Below, in pieces: positions 26,905 through 36,251 of a stretch of DNA of 59,721 bases; the stretch's first letter is position 1; the number at the start of each line of letters is the position of its first letter. Position numbers and translations under genes: made by a program. The notes under the pieces were generated by a model that was not told where the DNA came from, did not search any database, and worked only from the letters and a program-made list of their open reading frames with translations. This stretch comes from an uncultured Puniceicoccaceae bacterium (GTDB lineage: Bacteria > Verrucomicrobiota > Verrucomicrobiia > Opitutales > Coraliomargaritaceae): NCBI GenBank assembly GCA_913044165.1, contig CAJWMY010000004.1:1-59721 (forward strand), written 5' to 3'.

Positions 26905-28029
26905 CTAATTTAAGGCATCTCCTAAGACAGTTATAACACGATCCCTCGATATATCACTCAAATTAGAGCCGCTTGGTAAGCACAGACCATTAGTATATAA
27001 ATCCTCTGCGACATCTTTACCAACATAATGTGCTGATTTAAAAACAGGCTGAAGATGCAAGGGCTTCCATGTAGGTCGAATTTCAATTGATTCTTCCTCA
27101 CATAATTTAATAATAAGATCACGATTTTTTCGTGCTAACTTAGGATCAATAGTCAAGCAGGTTAGCCAATAATTTGGCTCTCCTGAATCGTATATAGGCA
27201 TAAAAGAAACTCCATCTAAAGAACCTAAAGTCTCAATGTATTTTTGATAATGCTTTTCTCTGCAACGTATTCTTCGATCTAAATCATTAAGTTGGCTGCG
27301 ACCGAGGGCAGCGAGTACATTGCTCATTCTATAATTATAACCGACAACTTTATGTTCATAATGAAGCGCCGGCTCCCTTGCTTGATGGGCTAGGTAACGC
27401 GCCTTTTCGACTAATTCAGCCTTATCACTTAAAAGCATACCACCACCTGATGTAGTGATGATCTTATTTCCATTGAAAGAAAAGAATGCCAAATCACCAA
27501 AAGAACCAGCAGGCTTGCCATGAAAACTTGCTCCAAGTGCTTCAGCAACATCCTCGATTAAAGGAATACCATATTGCTTACAAATAGCAGAAATTAGATC
27601 CATCTTCGCGCATTGTCCGTAGATATGAACAACGATAACTGCTTTCGGGACCTTCCCAGCATCAATTGATTCACTGATAGCTACTTCTAAGTGCGCAGGA
27701 TCCATATTCCAGGTCTCTTTTTCACTATCAATAAAAACAGGCGTAGCACCACAATATAAAATTGGAAAAGCACAACCAGCAAAGGTTAAGCTCGGACACA
27801 ATATAGTATCACCTGGTTCAACTCCCAATGCTAAAAGCGCAAGATGTAAGGCTGAGGTTCCAGAATTTACGGCGCATGCATTTGACCGACCGATACGATC
27901 GGCAAGGGCTTTCTCGAATCCATCTAATTCAGGGCCAACTGGCGCAATCCATCCCGAATCCATTACGGCTTGCATAGCAATATAGTCTTCAGGACGAATT
28001 TCTGGAGGCGATAGATATATTTTCTTCAT
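26905..28029 (-). CDS. DegT/DnrJ/EryC1/StrS-family sugar aminotransferase (PglE-like)
   Basis: PLP-dependent transfer of an amino group to a keto-sugar nucleotide. The 374 residues show SGTSALHLALLALGVEPGDTILCPSLTF, the Asp of IPLIEDVAEALGASF (Asp160), and the PLP-lysine in FFSFNGNKIITTSGGGML (Lys189). Paired with the downstream 4,6-dehydratase, the likely product is a UDP-4-amino-4,6-dideoxy sugar on the way to bacillosamine-type glycans; the acetyltransferase (PglD) and glycosyltransferases are not in the window. It lies after the rplQ terminator and is transcribed away from that operon's end on the same strand. Confidence 0.92.
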   Translation of the reverse strand: MKKIYLSPPEIRPEDYIAMQAVMDSGWIAPVGPELDGFEKALADRIGRSNACAVNSGTSALHLALLALGVEPGDTILCPSLTFAGCAFPILYCGATPVFIDSEKETWNMDPAHLEVAISESIDAGKVPKAVIVVHIYGQCAKMDLISAICKQYGIPLIEDVAEALGASFHGKPAGSFGDLAFFSFNGNKIITTSGGGMLLSDKAELVEKARYLAHQAREPALHYEHKVVGYNYRMSNVLAALGRSQLNDLDRRIRCREKHYQKYIETLGSLDGVSFMPIYDSGEPNYWLTCLTIDPKLARKNRDLIIKLCEEESIEIRPTWKPLHLQPVFKSAHYVGKDVAEDLYTNGLCLPSGSNLSDISRDRVITVLGDALN

Positions 28030-28073
28030 AAAATACTTTTCCTAAGATTGTCTCAAATTTTAGAAGAATCGAC

Positions 28074-28104
28074 AAAAAAAGCACACTGTTAAACAATGCA
28101 CTTT
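28074..28104 (-). terminator. Terminator at the end of the alpha operon (after rplQ)
   Basis: On the minus strand GTGCATTG, a 5-nt loop and CAGTGTGC pair over 8 bp (G-U pairs included), followed by TTTTTTT. It lies 26 bases past the rplQ stop and closes the long ribosomal gene array. Confidence 0.75.
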
Positions 28105-28129
28105 AAAAGTATTGATTTACAACAGAAAC

Positions 28130-28657
28130 TTAGTCCTTTGGAATTTCCTCAGAAGTCTTTTGTTCACTAGATTCTTCTTCAACCGGCTTAGTATTTTTTA
28201 CAGGGGCTTCAGAAGCTACTTTTTTTGATTTCTTAGGAACTGATTTTTTCTTTTTGGTCTTAGGATATCCTTCATCGCTTGCATCGATAAACTCAATTAA
28301 TGCCATCTCTGCAGCATCACCAATACGCTGTCCGGTTTTATAAATACGAGTATAACCACCTGGACGATCTAAAAATTCAGTAACTTTATTATCAAATAAT
28401 TCAGCTACGGCCTTCTTGTCTCTCACTCTAGAAATCGCTAATCTACGAAAGTGCAATTTTCTTGCTGCATCGTTTGCCTGATTAGCTTTTTTAGCAAGCG
28501 TTACTACCTTTTCAATAAAAGGACGGAGCGCTTTTGCTTTTGCTAAGGTTGTTTTGATTCGTCCATGGGTAATCAATGCGACCGATAAATTTCCGTACAT
28601 AGCTGCACGGTGTGGTCCAGAAACACCTAATTTATGTCTTCTTTTACTATGGCGCAT
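28130..28657 (-). CDS. rplQ: Ribosomal protein bL17 with C-terminal extension
   Basis: Large-subunit protein near the exit tunnel. The first 115 residues are a standard L17 (MRHSKRRHKLG, HRAAMYGNLSVALITHGRIKTTLAKAKALRPFIEKVVTLAK, GGYTRIYKTGQRIGDAAEMALIEFID). About 50 further residues, rich in Lys then Glu/Ser (KTKKKKSVPKKSKK ... EEESSEQKTSEEIPKD), form a low-complexity tail that E. coli L17 lacks. It is the last gene of the alpha operon, 22 bases after rpoA, ended by a terminator. Confidence 0.97.
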   Translation of the reverse strand: MRHSKRRHKLGVSGPHRAAMYGNLSVALITHGRIKTTLAKAKALRPFIEKVVTLAKKANQANDAARKLHFRRLAISRVRDKKAVAELFDNKVTEFLDRPGGYTRIYKTGQRIGDAAEMALIEFIDASDEGYPKTKKKKSVPKKSKKVASEAPVKNTKPVEEESSEQKTSEEIPKD

Positions 28658-28679
28658 AATCCTTTAAGGGTTATTGGTT

Positions 28680-29681
28680 TTAAAGTTCAATCGGGTTGTC
28701 AAGCAAACGCTCATCAATTTTCATCCCTAAAGATAAACCTAATTGCTCGAGCTTATCTTTAATTTCATTAAGGGATTTTTTACCAAAATTACGATATTTT
28801 AGCATTTCCTGCTCTGACTTCATGGCCAACTCACCGACAGTAGTTATATTGGCATTATTAAGGCAGTTTGCCGCACGAACAGAAAGCTCAATTTCATTCA
28901 CACTCATATTAAGCAACTTGCGGAGACGATTCTGTTCTTCGCTTATCTCTTTTGTTTCATTTTCAAACTCAATGGCTTCATCTGAAAGTTGCTCAAATAC
29001 CTCTAGGTGATGTTTAAGAATAGCGGAGCTTTGCTTGATAGCCTCATCCGGAGAAATTCGCCCATCGGTTGTAATTTCTAAGATTAATTTATCATAATCT
29101 AGCTCTTGACCAACACGTGTATTTTCAACCGAGTATTTGACTAGTTTGACAGGACTAAACAAGGAATCAATGGGTATAACTCCTATTGGCTGATCCTCCT
29201 TCTTGTTCTCCTCGCCCGGGCAATAACCCCGACCAACCCTAATTTCTAATTCAGCAAAAAACCGCTGCTTTTTGTTAAGTGTACAAATAACAAGCTCCGG
29301 GTTAACAATAGAAATTCCATCAACTAGCTGAATATCACCTGCAGTAATTTCTCCATCTTTTTCTACATCAATCATAAGATTTACCGTATCTCGACCCTCA
29401 GCTACAAACAAAACCTTTTTAAGATTTAGGACGATATCGGTGACATCTTCAACGATTCCTTCCACACTCTGAAATTCGTGCTGAACTCCATCGATTTTGA
29501 CTGAAGAAATACCTGCTCCTTCAATAGAGCTAAGTAGTACTCGACGCAAGGCATTGCCAATTGTGTGGCCATATCCTGGCTCAAAAGGCTCTGCTTGGAA
29601 TACGGCAAAAGTATCTGTTGATGAATCATCTGCTTTAGACAGACGATTTGGTAATTCAAATTTCCCTAAACGTTTCGGCAT
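28680..29681 (-). CDS. rpoA: RNA polymerase alpha subunit
   Basis: Scaffolds assembly of core RNA polymerase and contacts promoters and activators. The 333 residues include the N-terminal dimerisation domain (EPFEPGYGHTIGNALRRVLLSSIEGAGISSVKIDG), the insert domain and a full C-terminal domain with the helix-hairpin-helix (LSVRAANCLNNANITTVGELAMKSEQEMLKYRNFGKKSLNEIKDKLEQLGLSLG). The CTD being intact means UP-element and activator contacts are possible. Placed rpsD-rpoA-rplQ as in most bacteria; the start context is ATTATG without an SD. Confidence 0.98.
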   Translation of the reverse strand: MPKRLGKFELPNRLSKADDSSTDTFAVFQAEPFEPGYGHTIGNALRRVLLSSIEGAGISSVKIDGVQHEFQSVEGIVEDVTDIVLNLKKVLFVAEGRDTVNLMIDVEKDGEITAGDIQLVDGISIVNPELVICTLNKKQRFFAELEIRVGRGYCPGEENKKEDQPIGVIPIDSLFSPVKLVKYSVENTRVGQELDYDKLILEITTDGRISPDEAIKQSSAILKHHLEVFEQLSDEAIEFENETKEISEEQNRLRKLLNMSVNEIELSVRAANCLNNANITTVGELAMKSEQEMLKYRNFGKKSLNEIKDKLEQLGLSLGMKIDERLLDNPIEL

Positions 29682-29739
29682 AATAGTATTGTGTTAAAAT
29701 GAAATGAGTTATAAAAGTTTAAAATTTAGTTTTTCAGTA

Positions 29740-30348
29740 CTATCTACTATAGTACTCAACAATCAATTGTACATTGATGCTTGATTCTGTCTCCTCTACT
29801 GACGGGATTCTATTGACACTGGCTTTTAGGGCATCGGTATTAAGATTCAACCATTCAGGTACAGTGCGTGCTTGGCTTTCTTCTATATTGCGTGTTGCAA
29901 GTTGTCGTGATGAAGTACGCTCTCGAACTTCTATTTCATCACCTTCTTTAATATTAAAACTAGAAATGTCTGTTTTTTTTCCATTCACAATAATATGACC
30001 ATGCCCAACAAATTGACGGGCAGCTGATCGAGACTTAGCAAAACCTAGCCGGTAAATAACATTATCGAGACGAGATTCTAACATTTGGAGAAAAATTTCA
30101 CCCGTTACACCGCGTTTCTTTTTAGCACGTTCAAACGTAAGTCTAAATTGTTTTTCTGTCATACCATACATGTAACGAAGCTTTTGCTTTTCATTAAGCC
30201 CAATTGCATAATCACTTAATTTACGGCGCAATCTTGGGCCGTGCTGTCCTGGCAAATGCGGCTTACGCTCAAATGCTTTTGTAGGTGCAAAAATCGCCTG
30301 ACTGAATCGGCGATTGATTCTAGTTGTTGGTCCAGTATATCGAGCCAT
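29740..30348 (-). CDS. rpsD: Ribosomal protein uS4
   Basis: Primary binder of the 16S 5' domain and, in many bacteria, a translational repressor of the alpha operon. The 202 residues start MARYTGPTTRINRRFSQ; the four-cysteine zinc site seen in some S4 N-termini is absent. The S4 RNA-binding domain is clear (LESRLDNVIYRLGFAKSRSAARQFVGHGHIIVNGKKTDI). Gap to rpsK upstream is 61 bases and to rpoA 58 bases, with no SD before the ATG. Confidence 0.97.
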   Translation of the reverse strand: MARYTGPTTRINRRFSQAIFAPTKAFERKPHLPGQHGPRLRRKLSDYAIGLNEKQKLRYMYGMTEKQFRLTFERAKKKRGVTGEIFLQMLESRLDNVIYRLGFAKSRSAARQFVGHGHIIVNGKKTDISSFNIKEGDEIEVRERTSSRQLATRNIEESQARTVPEWLNLNTDALKASVNRIPSVEETESSINVQLIVEYYSR

Positions 30349-30409
30349 AGTATTTATATTTTAATTAACTGCTAAAGAGATATGTAAATGTAAGGATGGC
30401 AGAATCATC

Positions 30410-30964
30410 TTATACACGACGACGCTTAGGTGGACGACACCCATTATGTGGTACAGGTGTGACATCTAAAATTTCTGTTACTATAATTCCTAAAGACTGC
30501 AATGCCCGAACAGCTGAGTCTCGACCCATACCTGGTCCATTAAGTTTAACAACCACTTCTTTCATTCCGTGTGACACTGCTACGCGACCTGCATCTTGAG
30601 TCACCACTTGTGCGGCATATGCTGTAGATTTTCTAGAGCCCCGAAAATTACATTTACCAGCACTTGACCAAGAAACAACATTTCCCTTGGGATCAGTAAA
30701 ACATACTTTAGTATTATTAAAGGTGGCTAATACGTTAACGATACCCGAAGTGATGTTTTTGCTCCCTTTTGCTTTTCGAATCTTAATACCCTCAAGATCG
30801 CTTTTTAATAAATCTTCGGCCGTTTCCGCTTTCTTAGGCTCAGAAACATCAGAATCTGAATCTTTACTGGTTGCCTTTTTTTTATTATCTGAAGCCAAAG
30901 CTTCATCAGTGACTACTTTCTCAGCCACTGATTCTTCGTTTTTTTCAATTTCCTCTTCACTCAT
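30410..30964 (-). CDS. rpsK: Ribosomal protein uS11 with acidic N-terminal extension
   Basis: Platform protein of the small subunit. The S11 core begins at about residue 65 ([38 protein letters not shown]) and ends [15 protein letters not shown], as expected. It is preceded by about 60 extra residues of low-complexity Glu/Lys/Ser/Asp ([27 protein letters not shown]), making 184 residues against about 130 in E. coli. No internal ATG fits the core, so the extension is likely translated. It follows rpsM by 21 bases. Confidence 0.96.
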   Translation of the reverse strand: MSEEEIEKNEESVAEKVVTDEALASDNKKKATSKDSDSDVSEPKKAETAEDLLKSDLEGIKIRKAKGSKNITSGIVNVLATFNNTKVCFTDPKGNVVSWSSAGKCNFRGSRKSTAYAAQVVTQDAGRVAVSHGMKEVVVKLNGPGMGRDSAVRALQSLGIIVTEILDVTPVPHNGCRPPKRRRV

Positions 30965-30985
30965 GATAAAATAAAATAAAAATGT

Positions 30986-31348
30986 TTATTTGCGAACTGG
31001 CTTTATTGCACCCTTGCGTGTTCTCGCATTAGTTTTAGTTCTTTGACCGCGAACTGGTAATCCTCTTTGATGGCGAATACCACGATGTGCTCTAATTGCA
31101 GACAAACGTTTGAGATTAGCAACTCGATCACGCCTCAAATCGCCTTCTACAACAAATTGTTTTTCCGAAACAATAGAAGCAAGACGATTGACTTCTTCTT
31201 CATTCAAATCACCAGCCCGGCGATTAGGATCAAAACCTGAAACCACGACTATATCTTTAGCGCGGGTAGGACCGATACCATAAATGTAACGAAGCGAGTA
31301 TTCTAGCTTCTTGTTGGCGGGTATATCAACTCCAAGTAATCGTGGCAT
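30986..31348 (-). CDS. rpsM: Ribosomal protein uS13
   Basis: Head protein of the small subunit that contacts the P-site tRNA and bridges to the large subunit. The 120 residues are typical: MPRLLGVDIPANKKLEYSLRYIYGIG, then RLSAIRAHRGIRHQRGLPVRGQRTKTNARTRKG and a basic C-terminus. It comes directly after map; infA and rpmJ, which usually lie between map and rpsM, are not present in the 84-base gap. Start context ATTATG, no SD. Confidence 0.97.
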   Translation of the reverse strand: MPRLLGVDIPANKKLEYSLRYIYGIGPTRAKDIVVVSGFDPNRRAGDLNEEEVNRLASIVSEKQFVVEGDLRRDRVANLKRLSAIRAHRGIRHQRGLPVRGQRTKTNARTRKGAIKPVRK

Positions 31349-31432
31349 AATATTTTAATATAAATTGTGTTATAAATAGGTGGTGTTTGAAGAAAAAGAT
31401 TAAAAAGTAGCAGTTAAAAATGATTTGAAAAG

Positions 31433-32200
31433 TTAATTTTTCACTTTTGTTAATATTTTTGGATCCCCCTCAGTCACTAAAATCGTATGTTCAAAGTGGG
31501 CAGAAGGCTTTCCATCAGCTGTAACTGCGGTCCATCCATCTTCTAAAAATCGAATTTTGGGCGATCCTAAATTTACCATTGGTTCAATTGCGAGTGCCAT
31601 ACTTGGATACAAAACTGGTCCAGTTCCGGCATTACCAAAGTTAGGAATCTGCGGCAGCTCATGCATACTTCTGCCGACACCATGCCCAACAAATTCCCGA
31701 ACAATACCATACTTTTTAGGTTTAAGAAAGGACTCAATTGCAAAAGAAATATCTCCCACATTATTTCCTGCTCGAGCTGACTGAATTCCAAGAAATAAAG
31801 CTTCTTGGGTATCTTCTAGTAAAGTCTCAATAGAAGGTTCTACTGTGCCAACTGCAATTGTTTTAGCATTATCACCTATAAAACCATTGTAGTTAACACA
31901 TACATCTAAAGAAACAATATCACCAGAGCCAATAACTCGATCTATTCGGCCTATACCATGAACGATTTCATTATTAACAGATATACAAGTATAAGCAGGG
32001 AAAATATTTGATCCATGTCGATAATTATAACATGCACTTTCAGCGCCAAACTCCTCAATCATATTTTTACCAATTTGATCAAGATCATAGGTGTTAATTC
32101 CTTCAACTGTAGCGTCAACTAAACCATGAAGGACAGTAGCAGCAATTTCACAAGATTCTTGTATTGAAAGTATTTCTGAATCCGAATGAATTGGTTTCAT
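31433..32200 (-). CDS. map: Methionine aminopeptidase type I
   Basis: Removes the initiator methionine from nascent proteins. The 255-residue enzyme has the pita-bread fold with metal ligands in VSLDVCVNYNGFIGDNAKT (two Asp), FVGHGVGRSMHE (His), the Glu of the ALAIEPMVN segment, and the Glu of FEHTILVTE; the YNYRHGSNIFPAYTCISVNNEIVHG substrate-site region is present. No N-terminal zinc-finger extension. It lies between secY and rpsM; adk, the usual third gene of this block, is missing here. Confidence 0.97.
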   Translation of the reverse strand: MKPIHSDSEILSIQESCEIAATVLHGLVDATVEGINTYDLDQIGKNMIEEFGAESACYNYRHGSNIFPAYTCISVNNEIVHGIGRIDRVIGSGDIVSLDVCVNYNGFIGDNAKTIAVGTVEPSIETLLEDTQEALFLGIQSARAGNNVGDISFAIESFLKPKKYGIVREFVGHGVGRSMHELPQIPNFGNAGTGPVLYPSMALAIEPMVNLGSPKIRFLEDGWTAVTADGKPSAHFEHTILVTEGDPKILTKVKN

Positions 32201-32254
32201 AATAAATTAATGAAGATGAATATTCAAAGAACAAATTTAGTCATAGATTAATAG

Positions 32255-33769
32255 TTAACTTAACTTAAGTAACCAAGAAACAATTCCTAAAATAAATAAT
32301 AGTAAAGATAGTATTAGTAGTGGCTTCCAAGCAGTCCAAAAGTCTTGTAAGCCTGCAGAATCAATTAACTGCTTGGTACGAGCCGCAGAACGTCCCCTAA
32401 TTTTACCTTTTTTCAAAAAACCATCGTAATGACGCTGCAATAAGAAGGTTTCAATTTGGCGCATTGTATCTAGAAGAACTCCAACCGTGATCAACATACC
32501 CGTGCCACCAAAGAAAAGTGCTACACTAAATGGTATATTATAGCTGAATAGCAAAATATCAGGGAAAAGTGCAATCAAAGTCAATGAGAGTGCACCTGCC
32601 ATTGTCAATCGAGTCATAATATGATCAAGAAACTTAGCAGTTGGATCACCTGGACGGACTCCAGGAATGTATCCCCCATTTTTTTTCAAATCATCGGCAA
32701 TCTGAACCGGTTTAAACATCAAAGAAACCCAGAAATAACTAAAAATAAAAATCAAAAGACCGAAAATAAAATAATAGGCAAATTCACCTCGTGCTAGAGC
32801 TTGAGCAAAATCTGTAAAAAAGCGCATTCCCGTAACTGATCCCAAAATATTTAATAGCTGCGCCGGAAACATCAAAATAGCACTTGCAAAAATAACGGGC
32901 ATAACGCCTGCATAATTTACCTTGAGAGGAAGAAATGAAGTTTGCCCACCATAGACTTTACGGCCCACAACACGCTTCGCATATTGCACTGGGATCTTCC
33001 TTTGGCCCTGAGTAATAGCCACCAAACCTGCAGTTACCACCAATAAAAGTGCTAACATCAATACTCCTTGAACCATTCCTAAAGATTGGGTTTCTGAGCC
33101 AACAGGAGCAACAAACATCTGATATGTTGAAACAACGGCACTTGGAAGTGCAGAAATAATACTCACTGTAATTAACAATGAAATGCCATTACCAATACCT
33201 TTTTCTGTAATTTGCTCACCTAACCAAACTAGGATCATTGAGCCAGCAGTTAAAAATATTGTTCCTGTAATTAAAAACTGTACCTTACTTGCAATGACAA
33301 TTTGTCCATACTCAAGTGGATTAAATCCATAACCGATTAAAGTGCCTGGATTTGTAGATAATGCAAAAAGCAAAAGGAAGCCTTGGATAGAACAAATTGC
33401 GATTGTTAAATAACGTGTATAATCATTTAATTTTTGACGTCCTACTTCACCTTCTTGTTGCAATCTTGCAATAGATGGAAAAACTGCGCCCATCAACTGC
33501 ATGATAATAGAGGCACTAATATAAGGCATAATACCTAAAGCAAATAAAGCACCGTTAAGTAATGCTCCACCAGTGAACATATTATAAAAGCCAATCAAAC
33601 CACCTGCGCCACCTGATTGTTGCGCAAAAAACTCTTGAATTGGAGCTGTATTCATTCCTGGTAAAGGAATATTAGCTCCAACCCGGGCGATAAATAGCAA
33701 AGCCAAAGTAAAAAAGATTCTTTGCCTAAGTTCTGGTATCTTTAATGAGTTAGTAAATGCAGAGAGCAT
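32255..33769 (-). CDS. secY: Protein translocase subunit SecY
   Basis: Channel of the Sec translocon in the inner membrane, working with SecE and SecG. The 504 residues show ten hydrophobic segments; the plug/TM2 region (YNMFTGGALLNGALFALGIMPYISASIIMQLMGAVFP) and the cytoplasmic loop with QRKIPVQYAKRVVG are conserved. It is about 60 residues longer than E. coli SecY, mostly in loops and the C-terminal region. It follows rplO by 45 bases in the normal spc order. The exported protein encoded in the S10 group upstream would use this channel. Confidence 0.97.
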   Translation of the reverse strand: MLSAFTNSLKIPELRQRIFFTLALLFIARVGANIPLPGMNTAPIQEFFAQQSGGAGGLIGFYNMFTGGALLNGALFALGIMPYISASIIMQLMGAVFPSIARLQQEGEVGRQKLNDYTRYLTIAICSIQGFLLLFALSTNPGTLIGYGFNPLEYGQIVIASKVQFLITGTIFLTAGSMILVWLGEQITEKGIGNGISLLITVSIISALPSAVVSTYQMFVAPVGSETQSLGMVQGVLMLALLLVVTAGLVAITQGQRKIPVQYAKRVVGRKVYGGQTSFLPLKVNYAGVMPVIFASAILMFPAQLLNILGSVTGMRFFTDFAQALARGEFAYYFIFGLLIFIFSYFWVSLMFKPVQIADDLKKNGGYIPGVRPGDPTAKFLDHIMTRLTMAGALSLTLIALFPDILLFSYNIPFSVALFFGGTGMLITVGVLLDTMRQIETFLLQRHYDGFLKKGKIRGRSAARTKQLIDSAGLQDFWTAWKPLLILSLLLFILGIVSWLLKLS

Positions 33770-33814
33770 AAAAATAAGATTATAAAATAAAACTTTAACT
33801 ACTAATTTGCTTAA

Positions 33815-34297
33815 CTATTCAGTTATTGGCTGTGATGATTCCCCTGAAGATTTAGTTGTTATAAGGACCACTGATCCTCCGGATCCTTCAATTTTAGTAC
33901 GAGCAGAATCAGATACCTTATCAGCTTCTACTGAGAAAGCTTTATTTAATTCTCCAGTACCTAAAATCTTAATGCCCTGCTTATTGTCACGTACCAAACC
34001 TGCTTGAACTAATATTTTACGATTAATTATATTTCCTTCAACACTAGCTAAATCAGCAACATTAACTACTTGGTATGACATTCTAAAATTATGATTATTA
34101 AAACCACGTCGTGGTAATTTACGATAGAGAGGCATTTGCCCGCCTTCAAATCCGACACGAATACCGCCACCTGAGCGCGCTTTTTGCCCTTTATGTCCCT
34201 TCCCTGAAGTTTTACCATGACCACTGCCATGTCCTCGACCTAGTCTCTTATTAGAATGAGTTGAGCCTTTAATTGTAGGTATATTTTCTAAATTCAT
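33815..34297 (-). CDS. rplO: Ribosomal protein uL15
   Basis: Large-subunit assembly protein. The 160 residues start MNLENIPTIKGSTHSNKRLGRGHGSGHGKTSGKGHKGQKARSGG, the glycine-rich basic tail typical of L15, followed by FEGGQMPLYRKLPRRGFNN. Only 10 bases separate it from rpsE, so the rpmD (L30) gene normally found between these two is absent here. Confidence 0.97.
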   Translation of the reverse strand: MNLENIPTIKGSTHSNKRLGRGHGSGHGKTSGKGHKGQKARSGGGIRVGFEGGQMPLYRKLPRRGFNNHNFRMSYQVVNVADLASVEGNIINRKILVQAGLVRDNKQGIKILGTGELNKAFSVEADKVSDSARTKIEGSGGSVVLITTKSSGESSQPITE

Positions 34298-34307
34298 TAA
34301 AAATAAT

Positions 34308-34850
34308 TTATGCTTCCGCAGTTATTGTTTTTTCGTTTTTTGCTTCAGTGCCAAAACGAAGTGTTTTAATCTGATTATTTGAACGCAATTTTTTTAACGC
34401 ATCCATTGTAGCATTAACCATTGCAAGGTGATTATTAGAGCCTAAAGATTTAGATAAAACATTGTGGATACCAACAGCTTCAAGCACAGCACGAACACCA
34501 CCGCCAGCAATAACCCCCGTACCATTCGATGCAGGGCGCAATAAAACTTTACCTCCATCAGCTTCGCCAAGGACATGATGGGGAATTGTGTCGCCTCTAA
34601 GTTGGATCTGAATGATATTTTTTTTAGCATCTTCGGTGCCCTTACGGATACATTCAGGAACTTCTTTAGCTTTCCCATAACCAACACCTACACCACCTTT
34701 TTGATCCCCAACAACTACGAGAGCAGAAAAACTGAAACGGCGACCGCCTTTGACCACTTTGGCACAACGATTAATGTGCACTACTTTTTCAGTTAATTCA
34801 GATCCCTTATCATTGTCTTCCGACGAAAATTTAGAATTATTCTTATTCAT
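34308..34850 (-). CDS. rpsE: Ribosomal protein uS5
   Basis: Small-subunit protein contributing to mRNA entry and decoding accuracy. The 180 residues contain the dsRNA-binding half ([58 protein letters not shown]) and the C-terminal fold ([36 protein letters not shown]). A 20-residue charged N-terminus precedes the core. Five bases from rplR; start context ATTATG with no SD. Confidence 0.97.
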   Translation of the reverse strand: MNKNNSKFSSEDNDKGSELTEKVVHINRCAKVVKGGRRFSFSALVVVGDQKGGVGVGYGKAKEVPECIRKGTEDAKKNIIQIQLRGDTIPHHVLGEADGGKVLLRPASNGTGVIAGGGVRAVLEAVGIHNVLSKSLGSNNHLAMVNATMDALKKLRSNNQIKTLRFGTEAKNEKTITAEA

Positions 34851-34855
34851 AATAG

Positions 34856-35206
34856 TTAAAATTGTAATCCTCCTTCTCTAGCTGCATCAGCAAATGACTT
34901 AACGCCGCCATGGTAGAGACGTCCTGAACGATCAAACACAACAGTTTTTATACCTAAATCTTTAGCTTTCCCTGCGACTGATAACCCCAAACTCTTAGCG
35001 CTATTTATGTTTGCTTTTAATTCTTTAGATTTCAAAGAAGATACATGCAATAAAGTAAATCCTTTTGTGTCATCTATACATTGAGCAATGATGTTTTTAT
35101 TAGAGAAATGTAATGCTAAACGAGGTCGCTCTGCAGTTCCATTAATCTTCTTACGAATACGCCATCGACGTTTTCTTAATAGTGAAAGTTTTTTTGATAA
35201 TTTCAT
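34856..35206 (-). CDS. rplR: Ribosomal protein uL18
   Basis: Binds 5S rRNA in the central protuberance with L5. The 116 residues carry the family motifs [36 protein letters not shown] and the C-terminal [26 protein letters not shown]. It sits 17 bases after rplF in the usual spc order. Confidence 0.97.
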   Translation of the reverse strand: MKLSKKLSLLRKRRWRIRKKINGTAERPRLALHFSNKNIIAQCIDDTKGFTLLHVSSLKSKELKANINSAKSLGLSVAGKAKDLGIKTVVFDRSGRLYHGGVKSFADAAREGGLQF

Positions 35207-35223
35207 AACAAGTGAATACTCCT

Positions 35224-35760
35224 TTAAGCAGATTTTTTACCTTCCTTACGACGAACATATTTTCCTTGAATATGAACACCCTTGCCTTTGTAGGGCTCCG
35301 CAGGGAAAAATGAATAAATTTCAGCAGTGACTTGGCCAACCATTTGTTTATCTGCACCTTCAACTGTCAATTTAGTATTTTCAGCAATTGTAACTTTAAT
35401 ACCTTCGGGAATATCTAATTCACAAGGGTGAGAATAGCCCAAAGCAAGATCGAGAACATTGCCTTTAAGTACTGCACGAAAACCAACACCTTTAATCTCA
35501 AGTTTTTTAGTGTATCCATCAATAACACCTATAACCATAGCATTAATAATAGAACGAACAGTTCCAAACATAGCACGTGAATGGCGGCTATCTGAAGCCG
35601 GTGTCACTTGAACGACATTATTGTTTAATTCAATTATGACAGACTTATCAAATGATTTTTTCAATGATCCTTTTGGTCCTTCAATAGAGACTGTTTGTCC
35701 ATCAATGGATACTTTGGCCTTTTCAGGAATAGGGATCGGTAATTTTCCAATACGACTCAT
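35224..35760 (-). CDS. rplF: Ribosomal protein uL6
   Basis: Large-subunit protein near the factor-binding site. The 178 residues start MSRIGKLPIPIPEKAKVSIDGQTVSIEGPKGSLKK and end with the diagnostic PEPYKGKGVHIQGKYVRRKEGKKSA-type tail (here AEPYKGKGVHIQGKYV). Two repeated domains are present. Unlike most neighbours it has a recognisable GGAG upstream of the ATG. Confidence 0.97.
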   Translation of the reverse strand: MSRIGKLPIPIPEKAKVSIDGQTVSIEGPKGSLKKSFDKSVIIELNNNVVQVTPASDSRHSRAMFGTVRSIINAMVIGVIDGYTKKLEIKGVGFRAVLKGNVLDLALGYSHPCELDIPEGIKVTIAENTKLTVEGADKQMVGQVTAEIYSFFPAEPYKGKGVHIQGKYVRRKEGKKSA

Positions 35761-35781
35761 AGTTAATATCTCCGTTTACGT

Positions 35782-36180
35782 TTACCAAACTTTACAAATT
35801 AATTCTCCTCCAACACCTTGTTCTCGGGCATCACGTGCACGCATTACACCTCTAGATGTTGTTAAAATCGCTAAACCTAAACCACCTAAAACGCGAGGGA
35901 TTTCACGTGCCCCGTAGTACAAGCGACGACCTGGTGTACTATGTCTTTCAATACCCGTGATAGCAGGAGTATTATTTATATATTTGAGCTTAAGCGAAAT
36001 TTGCTTAAATCCCTTCGAGTCCTCTCCCTCGGAATAATCTAAAATAAAACCTTCTTTTTTTAAGATCTTAGCGATAGAAAGACGCATTTTTGAGAGCTGC
36101 GTTGTGCACTCTTCTTTTCTAGCCATACTCGCATTACGAATAATAGTTAGAAAATCTCCGATTGTATCATGAACTGCCAT
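35782..36180 (-). CDS. rpsH: Ribosomal protein uS8
   Basis: Central-domain 16S binder and, in E. coli, repressor of the spc operon. The 132 residues run from DTIGDFLTIIRNASMARKEECTTQLSKMRLSIAKILKKEGFI to the conserved C-terminus STPGRRLYYGAREIPRVLGGLGLAILTTSRGVMRARDAREQGVGGELICKVW. Twenty-one bases before rplF. Confidence 0.97.
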   Translation of the reverse strand: MAVHDTIGDFLTIIRNASMARKEECTTQLSKMRLSIAKILKKEGFILDYSEGEDSKGFKQISLKLKYINNTPAITGIERHSTPGRRLYYGAREIPRVLGGLGLAILTTSRGVMRARDAREQGVGGELICKVW

Positions 36181-36251
36181 AGTATGTTTTTGTTTTTGTT
36201 ACTGCTGGGTTTTCAATTAGTAAAAAATTAAAATAAATGATGATTTGGGAT

